Positions 1 to 8,593 of a stretch of DNA of 64,000 nucleotides are shown here, one piece after another. The notes beneath the pieces are model-generated. The model was not told the DNA's origin. It saw only the letters and a list, made by a program, of their open reading frames with translations, and searched no databases. The DNA lies in NCBI GenBank assembly GCA_044220635.1, contig JBGAQP010000009.1:1-64000 (forward strand), given 5' to 3'. This DNA comes from JBGAQP01 sp044220635. GTDB lineage: Bacteria > Pseudomonadota > Gammaproteobacteria > Burkholderiales > Usitatibacteraceae. Numbering within the stretch: position 1 is the first letter of the stretch; every line of letters begins with the position of its first letter. The position numbers and the translations under genes are program-made.

Positions 1-158
1 GAGGTCTTGCACGCGCCGGCGACCGCCGCGACTTCCGTGATCTTCGAACGCTTCAGGTAGTCCTGGTACGCGGGAATCGCGACCGCGGCCAGGATGCCGA
101 TGATCGCGACCACGATCATCAGTTCGATCAGGGTGAAGCCTTGCTGAACCTTTTTCAT
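1..158 (-). CDS. pilA: Type IV pilin, N-terminal part (cut by window edge)
   Basis: This is the first 52 codons of a type IV major pilin, the structural subunit polymerised into pili at the cell envelope. The start gives MKKVQQG followed by FTLIELMIVVAIIGILAAVA, which is the class IVa prepilin signature: a short basic leader ending in Gly, the Phe that becomes the methylated N-terminus, Glu at mature position 5, and the hydrophobic assembly helix. Cleavage by prepilin peptidase is expected after Gly7. An AGGAAA ribosome site precedes the ATG by a few bases. The globular C-terminal half lies outside the window, so major versus minor pilin cannot be settled, but the leader and the sigma-54 promoter upstream favour the major pilin. 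Confidence 0.93.
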   Translation of the reverse strand, partial: MKKVQQGFTLIELMIVVAIIGILAAVAIPAYQDYLKRSKITEVAAVAGACKT

Positions 159-220
159 GAGATTTCCTTGGCAAATGGTTGGGTTGCGTTGGCCACACCA
201 CCGTGTGTGCGCCCCTTGGC

Positions 221-237
221 ATGCAACCCTTGTGCCA
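221..237 (-). promoter_or_regulatory. Sigma-54 (-24/-12) promoter of pilA
   Basis: Read on the minus strand the site is TGGCAC-AAGGG-TTGCAT, an exact match to the RpoN consensus TGGCAC-N5-TTGCA with GG and GC correctly spaced. It would start transcription near position 211, leaving an untranslated leader of about 50 bases before the pilin ATG at 158. PilS/PilR with RpoN is the known control of pilA in Pseudomonas and relatives. The rest of the 159-450 gap holds no gene that I can support. Confidence 0.88.
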
Positions 238-450
238 GATCCGCCCGCGGGACCGAGTGGCGACCGCCCACCCGCAGCAACCTACCCGCCGACCCATTTT
301 CATATTTCCATTCAATGGCTTGCGGTTCAGCCCGGGGTTGCCCCGCGAAACCGGATGGCGGCTGTGCCCGCGAAATCCGATCCTCCGGCCGACCTATCCC
401 GGCCCGAGGCCGACCGCGCGGCGCTATCCTGCCAAATGTGACCGAAATCG

Positions 451-3441
451 TCACCGTTTCGGGCCTTTGTCGGCAGCCGCCGACGCATGCGCCACGGCGA
501 GGCGGGTGACGAGATCCTGGCGCTGGGGAACGGTGAGCCGCTCGGAATTCCGGTCCCAGACGGCCCTCGCCGACGCCCGGTCGCCCGCGGCGAGATGCCC
601 GGTCATCGCCGCGAGCACGAGCATGCCGCGCTCCGATTCCAGCGCGGGATCGAGGCGCTCGAGCAGCGCCTCGGCGTGGGTGCGCATCCCCACCGCGTCG
701 CGCGCGTTGATCGCCTTCAGGAGCGACACGCGCCGCCGGCTCGTCTCGTCGAGGCCCTTCCAGCACTTCGAGGCCTCGATCCGCTCGAAGACCGTCGCGA
801 CTTCCCTGCCCTCCAGGTAGGGCGCGGAGCGCAGGATCACGTCGTTCACGGCATCGACCCAGTCGATCTCCGCCCCGGAGCAGTCCGCGAGCCCCGCGTG
901 CGCGAAGGCCGCCTGCATCCGGCCCAGCGGCGGCAGCGAGGCCGCGCGCGAGGCAGCGCCCGTGAGCATGACCCCGATCGCCTCCGCGCCGCCGACGGCC
1001 TTCGAGATCCGCACGGGCCGGTTCTCGCCCACGTCCGCGAGGCGCGAAAGCGGCGTGCGGAACTCGCCGTCGAGCATCGCGAGCAGCGGCACCTGGCGCT
1101 CGCGGACGGCGCGCACGTCGTCCGCGCTCTCGCGCTTGAAGCGCGAGCGCGGGGCATGCTGGTCGAGCACCGGGAAGTAGTCGGAGTTCGGCAGGAACCC
1201 GCTTTCGAGGAAGAGCGGCTCCAGGGCCTTGCGCCCGCCCACGCGCAGCGCCTGGAGGTCTCCGAGGTCGCGGATGCCCAGGTGCGCGAGGTCGTCGGCC
1301 ACGCCCTTGTAGCGGAAGACCTCGCCCGTGAGCGGCGGCAGCACTCCCTTGGGAGAGGCGATCACGATGAGGTCGCCGATCGTCGGGCTGTAGACCGCGT
1401 AGTCGGCGAAGTTCTTGCCGAGCGCCGTGAACACGGTCGAGAGCAGCCCCACGTTGATCTCGTAGACCTGCACCCACTGGATGAGCAGGCCGTCGTCCTT
1501 GAGGTAGCGCTTCACCTGCGCGTAGAACTCGTCGGAGAAGAGCGTCGAGACCCCGCTCACCCAGGGGTTCGAGGGCTCGGAGACGATGAAGTCGTAGAGC
1601 TTTCCGTGGGCCGCGAAGAAGGTCTTCGCGTCCTCGATGTGGATGCGGCTGCGGGGATCGGCATAGGCGCGGTCGTTTCGCGGGGAGAACCACTTCGCCC
1701 CCTCGATCATGGCGCGCTCGATCTCGATCGTGTCGACCACCTTCAGCTTCGGGCTGCCGAGCAGCGTGTGCGTCGTGAGCCCCGAGCCGAAGCCGATGTT
1801 GGCCACGTCGACGGCGTCCGGCTTCAGCGCGAGCGGCAGTGCTCCGGCGAGAACCATCGTCCCCTCGTCCTGCGCGGCCTTCCGGTCCGCTTCCATCGCC
1901 ACGCTCGCGTCGGGCTTGCCGTTGGTGCGGATCGTGCGCAGGCCCTTGATGTCGATCACCGAGATCGTCGCGGTCTTGCCGTCCTTGTAGTACTGCACCT
2001 TGCTCACCGTCGGGTCTGCGAAGACTCCGTAGCGGAAGACGCCCGAGGACATGCGCAGCTGGTCGAGCTCGATGGACAGGAAGCCCGCGAGCCCCACGAC
2101 CCCGGCCGTCGCCATCGCCGCGATCGCCCGGCGGCGGGAGGCGGCCGCCGCGGTCGCCGCGAGGACCAGGACGCCCACGCCGACGTCGAGGAGCGCGCCG
2201 AGCCCCGTGAGCCCCTTCACGCCGAGCAGCTCCATGCCGACGTGGGTGGCGAAGGCCGCGCCGACGATGCAGCCGGCCGTGTTCGCCCCGTAGACGCGCC
2301 CGATCGAGGCCTCGCCGAGCCCGCGCGAGGTGAGCACGTGGGTCGCGAGCGGAAGCGTCATGCCCGCGCAGAAGGCGGTCGGGAGCATCACCACCATCGA
2401 GGCCACCAGGCCCGCGAAGGTGGTCATCACGTAGCCCGCGTCGGTGCGGTCGGTCGCCTGCATCACCCACTGGATGAAGGCGAGCACGTCGCTGTAGATC
2501 CAGATGGCGTAGATCGCGAGCAGGGCCTTCGCGACGAGCAGCCCCGCGAGCCAGGCCGTGTCGCTCGCGAGCCCCTGGATGCGGTTGCGGAACCAGAACG
2601 CGCCGAGCGACATGCCGAGGATGAAGGCCGAGAGCATCACCTCGAAGGCGTGCGTCGAGGCGCCCAGCCCCATGGTGAGCATCCGGATCCAGGTGATCTC
2701 GTAGATGAACGAGGCCGCCCCGGTGGCGAAGGCGAGCAGCAGGACGACCCGGCCGAGGGCGGCGCCGGCGCCGTCCCGGGGCGCGGCCGGTGCCGCGGCG
2801 GGCGCCACCGGCGGCAGACGTTTCGTGATGGCCCAGACGAAGAGTGCGAGCGTGATGTTCAGGATCCCCGCGGTGAGGATCGTTCCCGGCAGGCCGAGCT
2901 TGTCGATGAGGTAGAAGCCGCTCGCGAGCACCCCGGCCGCCGCGCCGAAGCTGTTGGTGAAGTACAGCATCGACAGCGCCCGCCCGCTCTGGTCGGGATA
3001 GAGGCGGATGATGCCCGCGCTCATCAGCGGGAAGGTCGTGCCGAGCAGGATCGAGGCCGGGAGAATCAGCACCGAGGCGAGCGTCCACTTGAACGCGTCC
3101 ACGCCGCCGCTGCCGCCGAGCGCCGGCAGCACGGAATCGAACGCCCAGCCCGTGACCGCCTGGAAGATCGCGTGGAAGGACACCGCGAGCAGCCCGATGC
3201 CGAGCTCGGCGATCGCGTAGCCCAGGAGCAGGTTCGCGATGCGGTGCGTGAAGCGGCTCACGAGCCAGGAGCCGAGCGCCATCCCGCCCATGAAGATCGC
3301 GAGCACCAGCGTCTGGGCGTAGGCGGCGTGGCCGAGGAAGAGCTTGAGGTAGTGGCTCCAGATGGACTCGTAGATGAGGCCGGCGAATCCGGAGATGGTG
3401 AAAAGCGCAAAGAAGACGCCGACGGGAATGCGATTCGTCAT
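451..3441 (-). CDS. Fused membrane / spermidine synthase-like protein
   Basis: A 996-residue protein. The N-terminal ~470 residues are a run of hydrophobic segments (starting FFALFTISGFAGLIYESIW) of the transporter-like type seen in fused MFS/spermidine synthase proteins. A Rossmann methyltransferase-fold domain follows, with a glycine-rich nucleotide loop GFGSGLTTHT near residue 545, an acidic IEIE strand end, and an SEPSNPW motif in place of the catalytic Asp region of true SpeE. About 280 C-terminal residues after the synthase domain look soluble and have no family I recognise. No potABCD-like genes or speD lie nearby, so actual aminopropyltransferase activity is doubtful. The ATG has no clear ribosome site (the preceding bases are pyrimidine-rich). 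It lies 55 bases after the HD-GYP gene in the same direction. Confidence 0.8.
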   Translation of the reverse strand: MTNRIPVGVFFALFTISGFAGLIYESIWSHYLKLFLGHAAYAQTLVLAIFMGGMALGSWLVSRFTHRIANLLLGYAIAELGIGLLAVSFHAIFQAVTGWAFDSVLPALGGSGGVDAFKWTLASVLILPASILLGTTFPLMSAGIIRLYPDQSGRALSMLYFTNSFGAAAGVLASGFYLIDKLGLPGTILTAGILNITLALFVWAITKRLPPVAPAAAPAAPRDGAGAALGRVVLLLAFATGAASFIYEITWIRMLTMGLGASTHAFEVMLSAFILGMSLGAFWFRNRIQGLASDTAWLAGLLVAKALLAIYAIWIYSDVLAFIQWVMQATDRTDAGYVMTTFAGLVASMVVMLPTAFCAGMTLPLATHVLTSRGLGEASIGRVYGANTAGCIVGAAFATHVGMELLGVKGLTGLGALLDVGVGVLVLAATAAAASRRRAIAAMATAGVVGLAGFLSIELDQLRMSSGVFRYGVFADPTVSKVQYYKDGKTATISVIDIKGLRTIRTNGKPDASVAMEADRKAAQDEGTMVLAGALPLALKPDAVDVANIGFGSGLTTHTLLGSPKLKVVDTIEIERAMIEGAKWFSPRNDRAYADPRSRIHIEDAKTFFAAHGKLYDFIVSEPSNPWVSGVSTLFSDEFYAQVKRYLKDDGLLIQWVQVYEINVGLLSTVFTALGKNFADYAVYSPTIGDLIVIASPKGVLPPLTGEVFRYKGVADDLAHLGIRDLGDLQALRVGGRKALEPLFLESGFLPNSDYFPVLDQHAPRSRFKRESADDVRAVRERQVPLLAMLDGEFRTPLSRLADVGENRPVRISKAVGGAEAIGVMLTGAASRAASLPPLGRMQAAFAHAGLADCSGAEIDWVDAVNDVILRSAPYLEGREVATVFERIEASKCWKGLDETSRRRVSLLKAINARDAVGMRTHAEALLERLDPALESERGMLVLAAMTGHLAAGDRASARAVWDRNSERLTVPQRQDLVTRLAVAHASAAADKGPKR

Positions 3442-3496
3442 GGAAAGGAAGGGATCGTGGACGCGGTTCCGGCCGCAAGGCGCAAGAACCGTGCCA

Positions 3497-5185
3497 TCAG
3501 GGAGTGAAGCCGGGGATTTTCGATTCGTCCACCGCGTCGATCTGCTCGGGGTCGAGGAACTCCCGGGCGTAGCGCAGGTAGACCTTGTCGCGCACGAAGA
3601 CGTCGAAGAGGTCGGGGTCGATGTGTCCGTTTTCCTTCAGCCGGCCGAGGATCGCGAGCGACTCGGAAAGCGTCTTGCCCGGCTTGTAGGGCCGGTCCTT
3701 GGCGGTCAGGGCCTCGAAGATGTCGGCGATGCCCATGATCCGCGCCTGCACGCTCATCTGCTCGCGCCTGAGCCCGCGCGGATAGCCCTTGCCGTCCATG
3801 CGCTCGTGGTGCCCGCCCGCGTACTCCGGGACGTTCACGAGGTGGCGCGGCCAGGGCAGCGCCTCGAGCATCTTGATCGTGGCGACGATGTGGTGGTTGA
3901 TCACCTCGCGCTCCTCCGCGGTGAGCGTCCCGTAGGGAATGCAGAGGTTCTTCGCCTCGTCCTCGGTGAGGAAGCAGACGGATTCGCCGTGCTCGTTCCT
4001 CCACCGGTAGGCCGCGATCCGGGCCACGCGCGCCTGGTCCTCCGGGCTCATGCGCTCGCCGCCGACGTTGCAGCGGCGCAGGAACTCCCGGTCCTCGTCG
4101 AGCTGGCGCACGCGCGCGGCGAAGGTCTCCTCGGCGCGGCGCTCGCCCGCCGCATCGCCCGCGCTCCGGGCCGCGAGCCTCGCCTCAAGCTTCTCGATCT
4201 CGGCGTCGCGCTTGAGCACCTCGAAGCGCGTGTCCAAGAGCTCCACCCGGTCGAAGATGGTCTGCAGCTTGGTCGCCTTGTCCACCACGTGCACCGGCGT
4301 GGTGATCTTGCCGCAGTCGTGCAGCAGCCCCGCGATCTTGAGCTCGTAGCGGTCCTTGTCGGACATGCGGAAGTCGCGAAGCGCCCCTCCGGCCGCGTTG
4401 TGGGCGCTTTCGGCGAGCATCATCGTGAGTGTCGGCACGCGCTTGCAGTGGCCGCCCGTGTAGGGGCTCTTGTCGTCGATCGCCGTGTTGATGAGCTCGA
4501 TCAGCGACTCGAAGAGGGCCTCGAGCTGGCCGATGAGCAGGCGGTTCGTGAGCGCGATCGCCGCCTGGGAAGCGAGCGACTCGGCGAGGCGCTGGTCCTC
4601 GTCCTCGAAGGTCGTCACCTTGCCCGTCGCCGGGTCGATGGCGTTGAGCAGCTGCAGCACGCCGATGATGTCGCCCTCGTGGTTCTTCATCGGCACCGTG
4701 AGGAACGAGGTCGAGCGGTAGCCCGTGCGCTTGTCGAAGTTGCGCGTGCCCGAGAAGTCGAAGCCCTCCTCGGTATAGGCGTCGGCCACGTTCACCGTCT
4801 TGTGCGTGAGCGCGGCGTAGGCCGCGATCATCGTGTAGTTCGGGTTGCCGTCCTTGTCGTGCAGGGGGATCGGGTAGAAGGGCACGGGGTTGCCCGAGGT
4901 CCCGCCCATGGCGATCGACAGGCTGTCGGTGCGCACGATCTCGAACTGGAGCCTGCCGTCGATGAGGCGGTAGAGCGTCCCGCCGTCCGAGCGCGTGAGG
5001 TTCTTCGCGGCGATGAGGATCGTCTCGAGCAGCTTGTTGATGTCGCGCTCCTGCGAGAGCGCGATGCCGATGGCGTTCAGGTACTCGAGCTTCGAGAGGA
5101 CGTGCGACTCGAGCGCGCGCCCGAGCTCCACCACGCCGCGGGGGACCGCGGGCGCGGGACGCAGTTCCTCGGGTCGCACGGCCAT
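3497..5185 (-). CDS. GAF-HD-GYP cyclic-di-GMP phosphodiesterase
   Basis: A 562-residue signalling protein. A GAF sensor domain covers roughly residues 30-200. It is followed by an HD-GYP domain with the metal-binding HDCGK motif near residue 286 and the signature HHERMDGKGYPRGL near residues 457-470. The HD and GYP motifs are intact, so hydrolysis of cyclic di-GMP is expected. Between them sits a long charged, helix-rich insert of about 100 residues (rich in E, R and A), larger than in minimal HD-GYP domains. The ATG overlaps the stop of the upstream traffic-ATPase gene by one base (TAATG), so the two are translationally coupled. The pairing suggests that this enzyme sets local cyclic di-GMP for the GspE-like motor or senses the same signal. 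An alternative is a pure regulatory output protein. Confidence 0.88.
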   Translation of the reverse strand: MAVRPEELRPAPAVPRGVVELGRALESHVLSKLEYLNAIGIALSQERDINKLLETILIAAKNLTRSDGGTLYRLIDGRLQFEIVRTDSLSIAMGGTSGNPVPFYPIPLHDKDGNPNYTMIAAYAALTHKTVNVADAYTEEGFDFSGTRNFDKRTGYRSTSFLTVPMKNHEGDIIGVLQLLNAIDPATGKVTTFEDEDQRLAESLASQAAIALTNRLLIGQLEALFESLIELINTAIDDKSPYTGGHCKRVPTLTMMLAESAHNAAGGALRDFRMSDKDRYELKIAGLLHDCGKITTPVHVVDKATKLQTIFDRVELLDTRFEVLKRDAEIEKLEARLAARSAGDAAGERRAEETFAARVRQLDEDREFLRRCNVGGERMSPEDQARVARIAAYRWRNEHGESVCFLTEDEAKNLCIPYGTLTAEEREVINHHIVATIKMLEALPWPRHLVNVPEYAGGHHERMDGKGYPRGLRREQMSVQARIMGIADIFEALTAKDRPYKPGKTLSESLAILGRLKENGHIDPDLFDVFVRDKVYLRYAREFLDPEQIDAVDESKIPGFTP

Positions 5186-7569
5186 TACTTGATGCACACC
5201 GCCCGGACCTGGGCCATGTCGGTGATGCCCTGGAGCACCTTCTCCATGCCGTCCATCTTCAGCGTGAGCATCCCCTCGGCGAGCGCCGTGGAGAACATCT
5301 CGGCCACGCGCGCGTGCTCCTGGATCAGCTTCTTCATCGGGTCGGTGCCCACGAGCAGCTCGTGCAGGCCCACCCGCCCCTTGTAACCCGAGCCCCCGCA
5401 GGCGTCGCAGCCGGCCGGCTTGTACATCTGGAAGTCGGGCTTGCCGAAGCCGTAGTCCTTCTGGAAGCGCTCGAACACCTTCTTGTAGCCCGCGTTCAGG
5501 TCCGCCTTGAACTCGGGCGTGTTCTTGAGCTCGTCGCAGTACTCGGTGATGAAGTGCTTCACCTCCTCCTGCGTGGGCGTGTAGGTCTGCTTGCACTTGC
5601 ACAGGCGCTTGGCGAGGCGCTGCGCGAGCACGCCCAGGAGCGCGTCGGCGAAGTTGAACGGGTCCATCCCCATGTCGAGCAGGCGGATGATCGACTCGGG
5701 GGCGGAGTTCGTGTGCAGGGTGGCGAACACCAGGTGGCCCGTGAGGGAGGCCTCGATGCCGATCGACGTGGTGTCCTTGTCGCGCATCTCGCCCACCATG
5801 ATGATGTCCGGGTCGGCGCGCAGGAACGCCTTCATCGCGGTCGCGAAGGTGAATCCCGCCTTCGGGTTCACCTGGCACTGGCGCAGGCCCTTCTGCGTGA
5901 TCTCGACCGGGTCCTCCGCCGTCCAGATCTTGGTGTCGACCGTGTTGAGGAAGCCCAGGACCGAGTGCAGCGTGGTCGTCTTCCCGGAGCCCGTCGGGCC
6001 GCACACGAAGAAGAGGCCGTAGGGCTTGGAGACGCAGGACTTCAGCCGCTCCATGTTCGCCGGGAGCACGCCGAGCTTGTCGAGCGGGATCGGCTCGCCC
6101 GCGGCGAGGATGCGCATCACCACGTCCTCGACGCCGCCCGCCGTCGGGATCGTCGCCACGCGCAGCTCGATGTCCAGCGGGCCGAACTTCTTGAACTTGA
6201 TCTTGCCGTCCTGGGGCTTCCTCTTCTCCGAAATGTCCAGGTCGCACATGATCTTCAGGCGCGTGACCAGCGCCTGGCGGTAGGAGGCCGGCACCTCGAT
6301 GTAATTGGAGAGCGAGCCGTCCTTGCGGAAGCGGATGCCGGTCTTGCCCTTGCCGGGCAGGGGCTCGACGTGGATGTCGGACGCGCCCTGGTTGTAGGCG
6401 TCCACGATGATCTTGTTCACGAGCTTCACCAGCTCGTTGTCCGCGGCCGCCGAGACCTCGTCGGTGCCCATGCCGATCGTGCCCTCTTCCTCGTCGTCCA
6501 GGCTCGAGAGGAGGTCGCCGATCGACTCCGAACCCGCGGCGCCCTCCGCGCCGAAGAACTGGCTGAGGGTCTGGACGAAGTCGCGGTGGGTCGCGACCTT
6601 GTAGACGATCTTCGCGCGCGGGAAGACGTTCTCGACCATGCGCGAGTTGCGCACGCGCTCGGGGTCCGTGCACATCACGATGACGCCCTGCTTCGAATCC
6701 TCGAGCGGGATCCAGTTGTTCGCCTCCGCGTAGTCGCGCTTGATGTTCTTCAGCAGGTCGATGGGCTTGATGCGGTCGGGCTTGAACGGCTCGTACTCGA
6801 CGCTGAAGAACTTCGCGAGCGCCGCACCGATCGCCGGCAGCTTCACCTGGAACTCGTCGACGAGGATCTCCTCGACGTTCTTGTTCTTGCGCCGCGCGGC
6901 CTTCGTGGCGAGCTCGAGCTCGCCCGCCTGGATGATGCTGTCGATCACCAGGTACTCGAACTTCGACTGCACCTGCCCCGGCATCTGCTGGCGGACGCGG
7001 AAGGCGATGGCGAGCGTCTTCGACAGCTCCATCACCCCCTCGTCGTGCAGCGCCGAGAACGGCTGCCCCGCGAGGTTGTTGATGAGCTGGATCACGCCCA
7101 TCAGCTCGGTGCCCGTGTCGCCGCCCAGGATCGGGGCGATGAGCATCTGCTTGGACCGGTAGCCGGTGCGCTGGTCCACCGCCTTGAGGAAGGTGAGGTT
7201 CGGCGAGAACTGCTTGAGCTCGGCGTCGTCGTAGACGTCCTTGATGTTCATGTGGCGCTTGTTGAGCGCGCTGAACCCGGCGAGCGAGGACTCCGAGATC
7301 GGCAGCTTGATGTCCTTGAACGAGTTGAGGCCGGTCTTCACCTTCGAGACGATCGACGAGCCGTCCTCGCTCGTGATGTAGACCGTCATGCGGTCCGCCT
7401 CGAAGAGCTGGCAGATGTCGCGCGAGACGTCGAGGATGATCTCGTCGATGTTGTTCGTCGAATGGATGCGGTTGGTCACCGCCTGGAGCTTCTTCGAGAA
7501 CGCGAGCTTGACGCTCATGTCGGCGACGTTGGGCGCCGCCTGGACCTTCTGTTCGAACACTGCGCTCAT
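5185..7569 (-). CDS. GspE/PilB-family traffic ATPase with N-terminal GAF domain
   Basis: A 794-residue cytoplasmic ATPase of the type II secretion / type IV pilus family. The layout is a GAF domain (about residues 20-190), a diverged GspE N-terminal domain (about 200-340), and an ATPase domain (about 385-790) with Walker A GPTGSGKTTT at 524-533 and the Asp-box/Walker B DPDIIMVGEMRD near 584-595. A CKC near 657 and CDACGGSGYKGR near 719 form the tetracysteine zinc site typical of GspE/PilB. No inner-membrane platform (GspF/PilC) or pseudopilin gene adjoins it; the nearest partner is the pilin gene at the window edge. The GAF fusion is unusual for a core assembly ATPase and points to a ligand-regulated or accessory motor. 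The family call is firm and the role is inferred. Confidence 0.87.
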   Translation of the reverse strand: MSAVFEQKVQAAPNVADMSVKLAFSKKLQAVTNRIHSTNNIDEIILDVSRDICQLFEADRMTVYITSEDGSSIVSKVKTGLNSFKDIKLPISESSLAGFSALNKRHMNIKDVYDDAELKQFSPNLTFLKAVDQRTGYRSKQMLIAPILGGDTGTELMGVIQLINNLAGQPFSALHDEGVMELSKTLAIAFRVRQQMPGQVQSKFEYLVIDSIIQAGELELATKAARRKNKNVEEILVDEFQVKLPAIGAALAKFFSVEYEPFKPDRIKPIDLLKNIKRDYAEANNWIPLEDSKQGVIVMCTDPERVRNSRMVENVFPRAKIVYKVATHRDFVQTLSQFFGAEGAAGSESIGDLLSSLDDEEEGTIGMGTDEVSAAADNELVKLVNKIIVDAYNQGASDIHVEPLPGKGKTGIRFRKDGSLSNYIEVPASYRQALVTRLKIMCDLDISEKRKPQDGKIKFKKFGPLDIELRVATIPTAGGVEDVVMRILAAGEPIPLDKLGVLPANMERLKSCVSKPYGLFFVCGPTGSGKTTTLHSVLGFLNTVDTKIWTAEDPVEITQKGLRQCQVNPKAGFTFATAMKAFLRADPDIIMVGEMRDKDTTSIGIEASLTGHLVFATLHTNSAPESIIRLLDMGMDPFNFADALLGVLAQRLAKRLCKCKQTYTPTQEEVKHFITEYCDELKNTPEFKADLNAGYKKVFERFQKDYGFGKPDFQMYKPAGCDACGGSGYKGRVGLHELLVGTDPMKKLIQEHARVAEMFSTALAEGMLTLKMDGMEKVLQGITDMAQVRAVCIK

Positions 7570-7629
7570 GGTCTCACCTGCCGTCCGTTGTTCCTGCCGT
7601 TGCCCGAATCGCCCGGCGCGCGGAGCGCG

Positions 7630-8394
7630 CTAGAGCGTGAACTCCTGGTTGTTCTCCAGCATCCGCGGCCTCCAGCGCCCCGCCGCCTCCCCCACCTCCT
7701 TCATCGTGAGCGCCCCCTCGCCCGGCTTGAGGTGCGTGATGAACACCTCGGGGCGGCCCTTCATCTTGTCGAGCTCGAGGGCGAGCATCCGGGGGCAGAG
7801 GTGCTTGGAGGCGGCCGCGATGTGGTCCTCCTTGTTCGAGAATGCGGTCTCGATGATGAGGTACTTCAGGTCGGGCGTGGCATTGACCACGCCCCACAGG
7901 TCGTCGTTGACCGTCGTGTCGCCGGTGTAGATGAGCGCACCGCGCTCGGTCTGCAGCGCGTAGCCGACGGCGGGCACGGTGTGGTTGGCGGGGATGGCGG
8001 TGATGCGCCGCCCCCGCAGGGTGATCGTCTCTCCGACCACGATCTCGCGATAGACCATGAACGGCTTCGCCTCGTCGGGGATCTGCGTGAAGTCGGGCCA
8101 GATCTTCCAGTTGAAGAGGTGCGCGCGCAGGATGTCGAGCGTCTCCTTGATGCCGTAGACCACGATCGGGCTGCCGCGCATCCAGCACACCGTGTCCACG
8201 AGGAACGGGATGCTCGTCACGTGGTCGAGATGGGAGTGGCTGACGAAGATGTGGTCGATCTTCGCGAGCCCCTCCAGCGTGAGGTCGCCCACGCCGGTGC
8301 CGGCATCGACCAGCACGTCCTCGTCGACCAGCAGGGACGTCGTGCGCAGACTCCCGCCGATGCCCCCGCTGCACCCCAGTACCCTGATCCGCAT
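7630..8394 (-). CDS. MBL-fold cyclic-nucleotide phosphodiesterase-like hydrolase
   Basis: A 254-residue metallo-beta-lactamase-fold protein. It has the dinuclear metal motif HSHLDH near residue 58, a later ANH and a TGDTTVND motif, and a C-terminal FITHLKPGE. The pattern fits the class II 3',5'-cAMP phosphodiesterase group of the fold rather than beta-lactamases or RNase Z, because the first motif is HSHLDH and the protein opens directly with MRIRVLGCSGG. The ATG at 8394 is preferred over an in-frame start 29 codons earlier because AGGA precedes it and the family alignment starts there. It lies 60 bases before the traffic ATPase and 200 bases after the FHA gene. A role in cyclic nucleotide turnover within this signalling block is inference. 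Confidence 0.75.
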   Translation of the reverse strand: MRIRVLGCSGGIGGSLRTTSLLVDEDVLVDAGTGVGDLTLEGLAKIDHIFVSHSHLDHVTSIPFLVDTVCWMRGSPIVVYGIKETLDILRAHLFNWKIWPDFTQIPDEAKPFMVYREIVVGETITLRGRRITAIPANHTVPAVGYALQTERGALIYTGDTTVNDDLWGVVNATPDLKYLIIETAFSNKEDHIAAASKHLCPRMLALELDKMKGRPEVFITHLKPGEGALTMKEVGEAAGRWRPRMLENNQEFTL

Positions 8395-8522
8395 TTCCTG
8401 CCCTCGGGTCGCGGCGGCCGGGTGTTCACGGCCGACCGGGCGCAAGCCCCGGTCGCGTCGCGGACCGGGCAATCGGGCCATTATCGGCGAAAAGCGCCGC
8501 GGCCGTTGTGCGCCATTCCACA

Positions 8523-8549
8523 GATCGGCCGCTGCGGAAGCGGCCGATC
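8523..8549. repeat. Perfect 11-bp inverted repeat downstream of the FHA gene
   Basis: The arms GATCGGCCGCT and AGCGGCCGATC flank a 5-base loop. The repeat lies 45 bases past the FHA stop in the ~200-base gap before the phosphodiesterase gene. No T tract follows on either strand, so it is more likely an mRNA-stabilising or Rho-linked stem than an intrinsic terminator. Confidence 0.55.
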
Positions 8550-8593
8550 CCGGGGACCCGCGCGACGCGGGAGCGGGCCCGCCAGGAGGGGGC

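Noticed and set aside
3497..7569. Type II secretion operon
   Set aside because: Only the ATPase is present; no platform, pseudopilin or secretin gene is next to it.
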